The notes under the pieces: generated by a model | Told to the model about the DNA's origin: nothing | Database searches by the model: none | What the model saw: only the letters and a program-made list of their open reading frames with translations | Source of the DNA: Planctomycetaceae bacterium | Lineage (GTDB): Bacteria > Planctomycetota > Planctomycetia > Pirellulales > Lacipirellulaceae | Assembly: GCA_002702655.1 (NCBI GenBank) | Contig: PABB01000018.1 | Location: 1 to 64,000 of the forward strand | Reading direction: 5' to 3' | DNA: 64,000 bases | Translations under genes and position numbers: made by a program | Shown here: piece by piece, positions 1-7,839 of the stretch | Layout of the letters: each line of letters begins with the position of its first letter | Numbering within the stretch: the stretch's first letter is position 1

Positions 1-89
1 AGGCCATAATCCCGCATCCTCCAGGGGGCGATCGCTTCAACGACCGCTGTTATAGCACCGGCGTCAAGGACCGGTTTTTCAACGGGCTG

Positions 90-389
90 CTAGGCGGCTT
101 CCTCCACCGGATCTTGCTCCGCGTCCAGTTCTTTGTCGAGCCGGTCGCAACGTTCGGCGGCTTCCGTAGCGACCTTCGCAAGCAACTCGGCGTGTCGAGG
201 ATAGAACCGGTCGGAATAGAACCACTTGTCGGTTCCCTGACGCTTCCACGCCCGCGAGATGCTGAAATAGTGCCCGAGGTTGCCGTCGGACGACTGACCG
301 ACGCGAATATTGGCGCCGATGGCGCCTTCGCGAACGGTTTCAACGATCCGGTTACCGCCTTCTTTCTTCGTAGCTTTTTGATTTTCCAT
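90..389 (-). CDS. Conserved hypothetical protein of mobile elements (99 aa)
   Basis: I do not recognise a named domain. The protein is small and soluble, with a Lys/Glu-rich start, a central beta-rich stretch with the run FSISRAWKR followed by WFYSDRF, and a C-terminal helix ending in an acidic tail. From memory, small proteins with this layout (a variable charged start, then a 'SISRSWK...' core) are common in planctomycete integrated elements, but their function is unknown. I chose the ATG at 389 because a GGAGG ribosome-binding site lies at 398-402, at good spacing. An upstream in-frame extension to 494 has no such support. It is the last gene seen in the minus-strand series. Confidence 0.6.
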   Translation of the reverse strand: MENQKATKKEGGNRIVETVREGAIGANIRVGQSSDGNLGHYFSISRAWKRQGTDKWFYSDRFYPRHAELLAKVATEAAERCDRLDKELDAEQDPVEEAA

Positions 390-533
390 GAATGGTACCT
401 CCACTGATTGATTAAATGTCACCCGTGGTATGGTCTCGGCGCACCCCGACGTCGCATAGCTCGGTCGAAATTCACGGCGCCGCACCGTGAGCATGCCGAG
501 GGATTCGCCCCGGCGACTCAGGACGCCGCGACC

Positions 534-704
534 TCAGTAGATCTGCGGCTGCTCGCCGCAACCGATGCAGCTCATGCGTCGTTGTTGTTCGAGGTAGCAG
601 GCGTACAGTTCTTCTTGGGAGGGAGCGTCCTGTTCCTGCGCGGGTGCGCTCGCGGACGGAGTCGATTGGTCGCGATCGCTGGCGGTGAGCTGTTCTGTAG
701 ACAT
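534..704 (-). CDS. Small hypothetical protein with CxxC (56 aa)
   Basis: Starting at the ATG at 704, the product is 56 residues. It has a Ser/Thr/Ala/Gln-rich, probably disordered first half and a C-terminal helix (about residues 29-43) followed by a CIGC pair that could bind metal or form a disulfide. A GAGG sits upstream of the start. It lies between the 884-residue methyltransferase gene and the 99-residue gene, on the same strand, so it may belong to the same transcript. No function can be assigned. The longer reading frame to 839 translates into low-complexity Arg-rich sequence and is probably not coding. Confidence 0.4.
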   Translation of the reverse strand: MSTEQLTASDRDQSTPSASAPAQEQDAPSQEELYACYLEQQRRMSCIGCGEQPQIY

Positions 705-924
705 GACGGGGAACCTCGCTGCGGGGTGATTGATGCTGCCCTCACCCCTGCTGGGGCAGCATCGATTGCCCCGCCGAGGCGCCCCGATGCGACGAGGCAG
801 CAGCTGTCTGATCGCCTTGTCGCGGCGAATAATGTACACATGAACACTATACCGAACTTCGCATCTCTCGCAAACCCAACCTGAGACGCCGGGGCCAATT
901 CGGCTGCGGCCGGTCTAAGGCGTC

Positions 925-3579
925 CTAGGCGTCAGGCCGGTCGATAACGACCAGCCTGGTCCTTACGGACGTTTGCCGGAACGCGTCGGCGCCCTGGAAA
1001 GCCTCCGCGGGAAGGCGACGCGATTCGCCGCCAAGGTCTTCCAACCAACGGCGAAATTCGGCAGCCTGCGAATCGCTGCGAAAGAAGGGTCCCTCGCTCA
1101 TCACGGCCACGAGTCGACCGCCTGCAGCGAGGCATGAAAAGGCGTGCCGCACGTGGGTGATGTCGGCCCCGCGTTCAAACGGGGGATTCATCAGCACGCG
1201 GTCGTAGCTGCCGGAGTGCTCAAGAGAGTCAACGAACTCGGCCTCGATGCCGTTGGCGCCGAGTACATCGGCGAGCGTTCGATTGAGCTCGATGGCGGTC
1301 ACTGCCGAATGCGGATGCTGCTGCCTGACAGCGAGCACGATGTCGCCTTTGCCGCAGGACGGCTCCAGAACCGTGTGGCCGTCTTCAATGGCTGCGAGCT
1401 CGAGCATTTGCTCAATCACGGGGCCAGGCGTGGGGAAGAATCCAGGGAGATCTCTCCCGATGAGTTCTCGCTCAGCGACGCGCACCGGGTCGTCGCCGCG
1501 GACCGACGCTTTGTGCGGAAAGTACTCGCGCAGGGCCGCCCGTAGCTCGTGGACATTGTCGAGTTTCGCCCGTTGCAGCCGCTGGTAGTGGGCGAGCTCG
1601 TCCGAAACCCGCTCACAATTGAGCCCGGCCGCTTTCGCCCGAGAGAGAAAGTCCGACAAAAGCTCGATATCGTGTTCGTGGCGAAACGTGACCAACTCGT
1701 TGTCGGCACCGCCCCGCTGCAGTCGCTTGCGAAGCCGTGCGGCCGCTTGCTTCATGCCGCGGCGGTTGGCGGCCGCCGCGACCAGCTCCCGGAGATGACG
1801 AACGTAGATCTGCGGGTGCGGATATTTCGCGAAGCGAATGTCGTCTTCGGAGCCGAGTTTTTGCTCCTCGTCATGGGCACTTAGCGCGAAGCCGTACTCG
1901 GTTTCGTCAGTCGCTTTGCGAATCGCCCGGATGCGAGCCCATCTGGCGAGCGAGAGCACCCGGTCCAGCTCTTCCAGGTGCGTCCGATGCCGCACTCCCT
2001 CCAGATACTTCGCCTCGCCGGTGGATAGGGCCGTGGCGACCGAGTGCAGCGACCTAGCAACGGCGGCTTCGGCGTGGGCTCGGCCCCGAACCCCCGCCTG
2101 TATGTCAGCGCGCCTGGCAGTGTTCTGCAGGCTCGCTTCGCTACGGGCTAATGTTTCCTCAGAACGCCCCAGCATCTCGTCGGCGAGCTCGTGGAGCCGC
2201 TCCGCGGCCGTCTGCTCTTTGCGTTCTTTGCGAGCGGCGAGAATGTCGCTGCGGTCGGCATCGCCGTCCAGGAGGCTCGTGAATTGTTCCGCAGCTTCAA
2301 GGGTCAGGAACTGGAAACCGGCGTCCGCCTTTTTAAAGCTTGAATACCAGCCGCCAAGCTGCTTGGCCTTGCCGAGGAGCTCGCGGTAGGCGGCTTTTTC
2401 AACCCTGTCGCCGAGCTGCACAATCCAGAGCTTGCAGTCACGCTTCTCATGAAATCCTTCTTTGATGGTGAAGGAGACTTCGCAGGCCTCTTCGCTCTCA
2501 AAGCGACTGACAACCGAGCTAGGGCCGTTCTCCGCTCGGCGCTTGCGGGCAAGGTCAGCGTGGAGCGAATCCCAGCGGGCCATCTGCTCGTTGGTGAGGG
2601 CCGCTTCGCCCTTCGCGTCAATGAACAGCCGAAAATCCCGCAGGTCCTGCGGGTCTTCCACGGCTTGCTGCCGCTCCGCGCGTTTTGCATCGACCTCGGC
2701 GTAGTGGGCGTTCCACTGCTGTTGCGTGACCGCCAGCACCTTCGCCTTCACCGCGTCGACGTAGCTTTCGCCCATGCCGAACGAGACGGAGCCGTCGAGC
2801 AGATAACTTGCGAGCATCTTGCGGTAGATGCCCTCTGCGTTTTGCTGTTTGGTGTTCCGCTTGGCCGACCAGTCGCCGAGGTTCGCGGCGATGGTTTTGA
2901 GTTTTGGGGCGGCGTAGCCGCTTTGCAGCTCAGCGACGAGCTCGTCGCGGCTGCGCGCGAGCCGCTCGAACGTTGAACGATACTCTGCAAAGGACTCATG
3001 CCGCAGCCCGCGTTTCCAGAGCTCTTTGAATTCAGCGAACGTGTACGGCTCAGGAACCTGGTCGCGGTCGTCCCAGCCCCCCGGCGGGGCGTTTTCGGCG
3101 TTGAGCTCTTCGACAATCGCCGAGAGCGGTTTTTCGTTTCTGGGATTGCCTGGCGCCGGTTCGAGCGCGGGATAGATGGCGCCGACGTTAAACCATCCGC
3201 CTTTCTTGAGCGTGTCGTCCCATGCGACGCGGACTTCCCCGCGGGCATGGCTGATGCCGATGACCTCGCCCACGTGAAAGCGATTGTGTCCCAAGTAGGC
3301 CTCAACGGTGTCGCCGCGCTTGATGACGAAGCGGTGGGCGGGGCCGTCGATATCGTCGGTGATGCGGTCAACGGTGATCGTGTCGCGGTCGCAGAGCTCA
3401 CTCGCGGGCGGCCAATGATAGTGGTTGGGAGCGTCTTCGTAGACGAGTTGCCGATCGGGTCGGACAAACGGTGCGGGAGGAAGCGACACCGTGTCGGCAT
3501 CGTGACTCGGTGGTTGTCGCCCATTGGCAGTGCGAGCAGGTTCGAAATTGTCGAAATCAAAGGTTCGCTGGCGGCTCAT
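925..3579 (-). CDS. Large protein with C-terminal N6-adenine DNA methyltransferase domain (884 aa)
   Basis: The C-terminal 170 residues form a class I SAM-dependent DNA methyltransferase. The entry sequence FFPTP is followed by the SAM-binding motif EPSCGKGD (739-746) and the catalytic motif NPPF (798-801), the NPP[FYW] type of N6-adenine methylases. The first 700 residues hold no domain I can name: a beta-rich segment at about 85-135, long helical and coiled-coil-prone stretches rich in Arg/Glu/Ala, and a segment near 405-430 (LGGWYSSFKK) resembling motifs I associate with large polyvalent proteins of conjugative elements and phages. No nuclease motif is visible, so it looks like an orphan modification or anti-restriction protein rather than a complete R-M enzyme. 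It lies 122 bp downstream of the next minus-strand frame. The methylase call is firm; the biological role is open. Confidence 0.75.
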   Translation of the reverse strand: MSRQRTFDFDNFEPARTANGRQPPSHDADTVSLPPAPFVRPDRQLVYEDAPNHYHWPPASELCDRDTITVDRITDDIDGPAHRFVIKRGDTVEAYLGHNRFHVGEVIGISHARGEVRVAWDDTLKKGGWFNVGAIYPALEPAPGNPRNEKPLSAIVEELNAENAPPGGWDDRDQVPEPYTFAEFKELWKRGLRHESFAEYRSTFERLARSRDELVAELQSGYAAPKLKTIAANLGDWSAKRNTKQQNAEGIYRKMLASYLLDGSVSFGMGESYVDAVKAKVLAVTQQQWNAHYAEVDAKRAERQQAVEDPQDLRDFRLFIDAKGEAALTNEQMARWDSLHADLARKRRAENGPSSVVSRFESEEACEVSFTIKEGFHEKRDCKLWIVQLGDRVEKAAYRELLGKAKQLGGWYSSFKKADAGFQFLTLEAAEQFTSLLDGDADRSDILAARKERKEQTAAERLHELADEMLGRSEETLARSEASLQNTARRADIQAGVRGRAHAEAAVARSLHSVATALSTGEAKYLEGVRHRTHLEELDRVLSLARWARIRAIRKATDETEYGFALSAHDEEQKLGSEDDIRFAKYPHPQIYVRHLRELVAAAANRRGMKQAAARLRKRLQRGGADNELVTFRHEHDIELLSDFLSRAKAAGLNCERVSDELAHYQRLQRAKLDNVHELRAALREYFPHKASVRGDDPVRVAERELIGRDLPGFFPTPGPVIEQMLELAAIEDGHTVLEPSCGKGDIVLAVRQQHPHSAVTAIELNRTLADVLGANGIEAEFVDSLEHSGSYDRVLMNPPFERGADITHVRHAFSCLAAGGRLVAVMSEGPFFRSDSQAAEFRRWLEDLGGESRRLPAEAFQGADAFRQTSVRTRLVVIDRPDA

Positions 3580-3701
3580 GCGGGACGGACGCTCCTGAAA
3601 ATCGCGTTACGGCGGCGCATTGCCATGGGAAACGGCCTGCTGCCTCCCGGCAACGAAAATCGATACGGGGGCGTCGGCCCGCGGTGGTAGCAAGACATGG
3701 C

Positions 3702-4106
3702 TTAGGCCTCCGTGGCCGAGACGCAAATCGAGTCGAGTGCCCGTCGCCAGTCGGTGCGGTAGAGCGTTGCGCCGTCGAGGAGATAAAACAGCGGGCCGAG
3801 AGGCGCTGCTTTCGTCGCATCTTGTTCCGCCGTACGTCCCCAGTACCGGATCAGCGCGCGAACATGTTCCGCCTGCTGATGCGACTCGCACTCCACAGGA
3901 AGCAAATGCATGCCATGACGACGCAGGACCCAAATCAGCGGGCGGGCTGGATGGACGTCCAACGCGTTGGCGTCGTGGACGTAGAGGTCGTCGTGATACG
4001 CCTCGGGCCAAGCGACCCGGGCCGCTTCGGCCAATAACGCCGCCAAGCGAGGGTCGTCTCGCCCGAGCGCGTCTTGCTTGGCAGCCGTGTCAGGCCCGGG
4101 CAGGTC
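3702..4106 (-). CDS. Open frame truncated at its 5' end by the IS (134 codons visible)
   Basis: This frame is open from the IS edge to a stop at 3702 and could start internally at ATG 4046 (114 aa). The product is rich in Trp, His, Asp and Arg, is predicted soluble, and I do not recognise it. Across the IS it is exactly in frame with the interrupted MmeI-like gene: the TGA target duplication reads as a TCA serine codon on both sides. Precise removal of the IS would therefore give one frame of about 912 codons, close to the 919 residues of MmeI. However, I do not recognise the sequence as an MmeI recognition or C-terminal domain, and its GC (about 62%) differs from the roughly 50% on the other side. 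An unrelated gene joined by an IS-mediated deletion is equally possible. Confidence 0.45.
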   Translation of the reverse strand, partial: DLPGPDTAAKQDALGRDDPRLAALLAEAARVAWPEAYHDDLYVHDANALDVHPARPLIWVLRRHGMHLLPVECESHQQAEHVRALIRYWGRTAEQDATKAAPLGPLFYLLDGATLYRTDWRRALDSICVSATEA

Positions 4107-4109
4107 TGA

Positions 4110-4126
4110 GAACGTGTTTTGAAATT
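4110..4126. repeat. IS left terminal inverted repeat
   Basis: 17 bp GAACGTGTTTTGAAATT, a perfect inverse of 4986-5002. It is preceded by the TGA target duplication. Confidence 0.9.
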
Positions 4127-4920
4127 CAGTTTTTCGCCTTAGCGAGCCGTCTAGCCATGAGTCCGATCATGGCGATTTGAATGAGGGCTTCGCTGGAGGC
4201 GGGGAGTTTTTCGTAGTCGCGGGCGTGTCGGCGATGGCGAATCAACCAAGCGAAGGTCCGCTCGACGATCCATCGTTTGGGGAGGACGACGAAGCCGGAA
4301 ACGCCGACCGGACGGAGCACGGTTTGCAGAATCCAGCCGAACGTCGCCGCCGTCCAGGCGGGCAGGCCCGACCGCCCGTAAGCGATGTCGCCAAAGACAA
4401 TCTTGATCCGACGAAACCGGTCGCCCAGCTGACTCAGCACCCATTTCGCTCCGTCCTGATCCTGGCAATCGGCCCCGTGCACCACGACCGCCAACAACAA
4501 ACCGAGCGTATCGACGGCCAGGTGCCGCTTGCGCCCCGTGATTTTCTTGGCCGAATCGTAGCCTCGCTCGTCTCCTCCTTCCGCCGTGCGGACCGACTGG
4601 CTGTCGACGACGGCGACCGTGGGAGTCGACTTCTTGCCAGCCTCCTTCCGAGTTTTCTCCCGCAGAGCGTCGTGAACGCGTTGCCACGTCCCGTCGATGC
4701 GCCACTGCCGAAAGACGCCGTAGACCGTACTCCAATTCGGGTAATTCTTGGGCAACATTCGCCACTGGCAACCGCTCCGTACGACATACAAGATCGCGTT
4801 GACGATTCGACGCCGGGGGATCGGCCGACGCCCTCGCCGCTTCCGGGGCGGCAGCAACTGCCGGATCAACTGCCATTGGCGATTCGTCACGTCGCTGGGA
4901 TACTCGCACTCCGTTCTCAT
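4126..4920 (-). CDS. IS5-family transposase (264 aa)
   Basis: This is a DDE/RNase H-fold transposase that catalyses cut-and-paste movement of its IS. The N-terminal domain (about 1-80) has the WQLIRQLLPP and RRIVNAILYVVRSGCQWRMLP signatures of IS5 enzymes. The catalytic core contains VVDSQSVRTAEGG (first Asp), KIVFGDIAYG (second Asp) and KRWIVERTFAWL (Glu), with normal spacing and no frameshift, so the enzyme should be active. The length matches the single-ORF IS1031/IS427 type. I start at ATG 4920, matching the usual N-terminus, rather than the longer frame to 4950. The short distance to the right repeat leaves about 80 bp for the promoter. Confidence 0.95.
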   Translation of the reverse strand: MRTECEYPSDVTNRQWQLIRQLLPPRKRRGRRPIPRRRIVNAILYVVRSGCQWRMLPKNYPNWSTVYGVFRQWRIDGTWQRVHDALREKTRKEAGKKSTPTVAVVDSQSVRTAEGGDERGYDSAKKITGRKRHLAVDTLGLLLAVVVHGADCQDQDGAKWVLSQLGDRFRRIKIVFGDIAYGRSGLPAWTAATFGWILQTVLRPVGVSGFVVLPKRWIVERTFAWLIRHRRHARDYEKLPASSEALIQIAMIGLMARRLAKAKN

Positions 4921-4985
4921 GCTACGGCTCCTTCCTTCGGCTGGCACCAAAGGCGGGGGCCGTAGCTGTTTACGTTCAATCAGGC

Positions 4986-5002
4986 AATTTCAAAACACGT
5001 TC
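4986..5002. repeat. IS right terminal inverted repeat
   Basis: 17 bp, the perfect reverse complement of 4110-4126. It is followed by the second TGA copy at 5003-5005. Confidence 0.9.
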
Positions 5003-7336
5003 TGAGGTCAGCAGAAACGCTGAGCCACCGACGATAACGCCTCGATACGCCAAGTCGTGGTTGGCTTCTAGCATCGTGAACGACTCGACACTGATTCCGA
5101 TCGTGAGACTCGACGAAACGACGCCCGACTTGCTCGTAAAGGTGACGTTGGGGACGTCGTCGTGAATCCGCTCTTCGTCAGCAATTACTAGGAGCAAACC
5201 CTCCGCTGTTTGCTTCTGGCCGACCGTCATGGCAATTCGCACGGCCGCACCCGTGTCAGAATCAACCCAAGGATGATCAGGAATCGCGAAGCCGATTTTG
5301 ACCCCATTGTCCAGTGCCTTCTGGACGATCTTACGATTCAGCTTTTGGACGATGCTATTGGTCGTGATGAATCCGAATCTGCAAGCACTTTCACCTACAA
5401 CTAGTCCGGAAGCTTTGTGCCACCAGTACATTACGTAGTCCGTAGCTGCGCCAACATCCGGCCACGCGTCACGCAAGGATTCCACGTAACTGTCGCCCAA
5501 TCTCTTGCGCATTCGCTTGTTGCCAATAAACGGAGGGTTCCCCACCACAAACTCCGCCGCCGGCCACTCGGCTTTCCGCGGATTCACGTACCGATACGTC
5601 GGGACGCGCGCGGCTTCGTCGGGGACTTCTTCCCCCGTGGCGGGGTGGGGCTTGGTGGTGCGGCCGTCCCAGATCGTGACCGGTTTGCCCGCGTCGTCGG
5701 TCACCAGTTCCTTGGCGTCCCAGGCGAGCACCGCGTCTCGGCACTCGATGTTGTGAAAGTTCTTGATGATCGGCTCGGGGGGCGCCACCTTCCCCTGCGT
5801 GCGGAAGTGCCACTGCAGGTAGCCAATCCACAACACCAACTCGGCGATCGCCGCCGCCCGCGGGTTGATCTCGATCCCCAGCAGTTGGTGCGGGTCGACG
5901 GTCCGCGCATTATCGTAGGCGGTTTGCTGCCAGGCGAGCATTGTCTGGCGATCGGCGATTGATTCGTAAGCGGCGAACACTTCCCCTTCGAGCCGTTTGA
6001 GATGCTCTAACACGACGTACAGAAAGTTGCCCGAGCCGCACGCGGGGTCCAGCACCCGCACGTCGCAGAGCCGTTCGTGAAAGGCGTCGATTTCCTTGGC
6101 GGCGGCCTGGGGATCGCCGCTCTTGGCCAGCGTGACCGCGGCCGCCTGCACTGCGTCCCACTCGGCCCGCAGCGGTTCGACCACCGTGGGAATGACCAGC
6201 CGTTCCACATAGGCCCGGGGCGTGTAGTGGGCGCCCAGCTTGTGCCGCTCCACGGGGTCGAGGGCCCGCTCCAGCAGCGTGCCGAAGATCGCCGGTTCCA
6301 CGTCGCGCCAGTCTTGCGCCGCCGCGTCAATCAGCAAGTCGAGTTGATCGCGCGTGAGCGGCAGGGCGTGCGTTTCGGCGAATAGCCCGCCGTTGAACCG
6401 CAGCACTTGCGTGCGCAATTGCACGCTAAAACCCCCGTGGTTCATCGTGTGCCACAGTTGCTCCATCAGCGGCGGGAAGTGCTGCGGGTCGTCGATCGAC
6501 TGCAGCAGCTGCAGGAATCCGTCCTTCGGTTCCAGCAGGCCGATGTCCTCGGCGAACATGGTGAACAAGCACCGCATCAGGAAATGGGCGACGACTTCGG
6601 GATTGTGCCCGGCGGATTCGAGCCGCTTGGCCAGTTCGGCGAGCTTGGCGGCAATTCCCCGCGTGACCCGCGCCGTGCGGCGGGCCGGGTCGAGGGCCAG
6701 CGGATCGAGCCAGACGCCGCGGAGCCGCTCGCGAACGCCCGGGTCGGCGAGCTGGTCGAGCTTGATCCGGTAAGAGCTGGGATCGGGGAAGGGGGTGTAC
6801 ACGCCCCCGGTTTGTGAGAACTCGGCGTACAGCTCGATGGTGTGCCCCACGTCGGCCACGATGAGAAACGGGGGCCGCCCCTCGCTGGACGGCAGGTGCC
6901 GGGCGTATTGTTCGGCTTGCCCGCGGGCCCGCAGCATCGTGTCGTCGTAAGCCGCCGTGCCGCGGCGACCGTGGCCGGTCTTGCGCTGCTTGCGGGCCGA
7001 CTGCTGCCGCTGCGACAGGGGCGTTTCCCCTTGGCACTGCTGCTCTTGCTGGACTCCCTGCTTGGTTTCGCAGACGAACGCCCCGCGGCGGTAGAGGTCG
7101 ATCCAGCCGTGCGACTTGGTGCCGTCGCCGTTGTCGAACGCCACCGCCTTTTCAAACACGTAAGCGTTGGCCGATTCGTCCTGGACGGTCGGCTCCGGCC
7201 GGGGGACTTCCAACAGTTCGCACAGTTCCGTCAGGAACAATTGATAGTTCGCGCGCTCGGCGCCGCCAGAGCGTTGCCACCGGGCTATGAATTCGGCAAT
7301 GGCCGCGTCATGCGATGGGGAGTTTTGTTCTTCCAT
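5003..7336 (-). pseudogene. MmeI-like type IIL restriction-methylation enzyme, 3' end cut off by IS
   Basis: In this family one polypeptide carries nuclease, adenine methylase and target recognition domains. Here the N-terminal nuclease motif is D80-X9-E90-T-K92, the same layout as the D-X9-EXK site of MmeI. A helical spacer follows, then methylase motif I DPACGSG (430-436) and motif IV NPPF (600-603). After about 778 residues the frame enters the IS and stops 9 codons later, at 4976-4978. Most of the recognition domain and the C-terminal helices are gone, so target binding, and with it both activities, is probably lost. The start is set at ATG 7336, where the MEEQ beginning fits the family; an upstream extension to 7597 overlaps the preceding gene. 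GC falls from about 65% to 50% near 5520, at the border of the recognition domain, suggesting past domain exchange. Confidence 0.8.
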
Positions 7337-7389
7337 GCTGCTGGATGCTACAGAATGCGGACTGGTGCGTCCATTACGACGGGGCGAGG

Positions 7390-7839
7390 TCAAGGGCGAC
7401 CCTCGGCGGCCAACCAGCGGCGGAGTTGGTCGCGAAACTCGGCCCCGCCCACCTCTGCGGCGAGAATCCAACCGACATAATCCGCCGGCAGTTGATCCAC
7501 GCGGCGGCCGCGATGTTTGCCAAAGGGTATCGTCGGAACCCACCCCTGGCGCAGGTCGTCGCACGCCGGGTTGTGGACCAGCCGCCCGCCGCACCAAGGG
7601 CAGGGCCGCGGATGGCGCCGCGGGCCGGTCAGGTAGTCATAGTCTGCCAGGGAGACGGCGTGCCAGTTCGCTTCGTTGGCGTCGCCCAGGATCGCCAGCA
7701 GGGCGCGCTTATGCTGACGCATGCGGGCGGCCAACTCCGGCGTGACCGCCGATCGGGGGGCGTAACGCAGGCGGTCGCCGTGCGCCTGGATGGCGATGCC
7801 GCGTCGGTCCAACTCGGCCAGCAGGTCGTGGGCGGTCAT
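7390..7839 (-). CDS. Small protein with TubC-like N-terminus and DUF3820-like C-terminus (149 aa)
   Basis: The N-terminal 45 residues ([16 protein letters not shown]... then a helix and KRALLAIL) resemble the TubC docking-type domain often seen fused to plasmid and phage primase-associated proteins. A CPWC/CDD segment near 90-105 may bind zinc. The C-terminal part has [21 protein letters not shown], the pattern of the DUF3820 family. The ATG (7839-7837) overlaps the stop of the primase-helicase gene (7838-7836) as ATGA, so translation is probably coupled. A role in element replication is inferred from this coupling; no activity is known. It lies 53 bp upstream of the MmeI-like gene. Confidence 0.7.
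   Translation of the reverse strand: MTAHDLLAELDRRGIAIQAHGDRLRYAPRSAVTPELAARMRQHKRALLAILGDANEANWHAVSLADYDYLTGPRRHPRPCPWCGGRLVHNPACDDLRQGWVPTIPFGKHRGRRVDQLPADYVGWILAAEVGGAEFRDQLRRWLAAEGRP

Larger units (their letters stand above)
4110..5002 (-). mobile_element. IS5-family insertion sequence (893 bp)
   Basis: The element is complete, with one transposase gene bounded by 17-bp perfect terminal inverted repeats (GAACGTGTTTTGAAATT). It is flanked by the 3-bp direct repeat TGA (4107-4109 and 5003-5005), which fits the TNA target duplication of the IS1031-type subgroup of IS5. The transposase stop codon (4126-4128) begins at the last base of the left repeat. The insertion interrupts the MmeI-like restriction-methylation gene. 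Confidence 0.9.
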
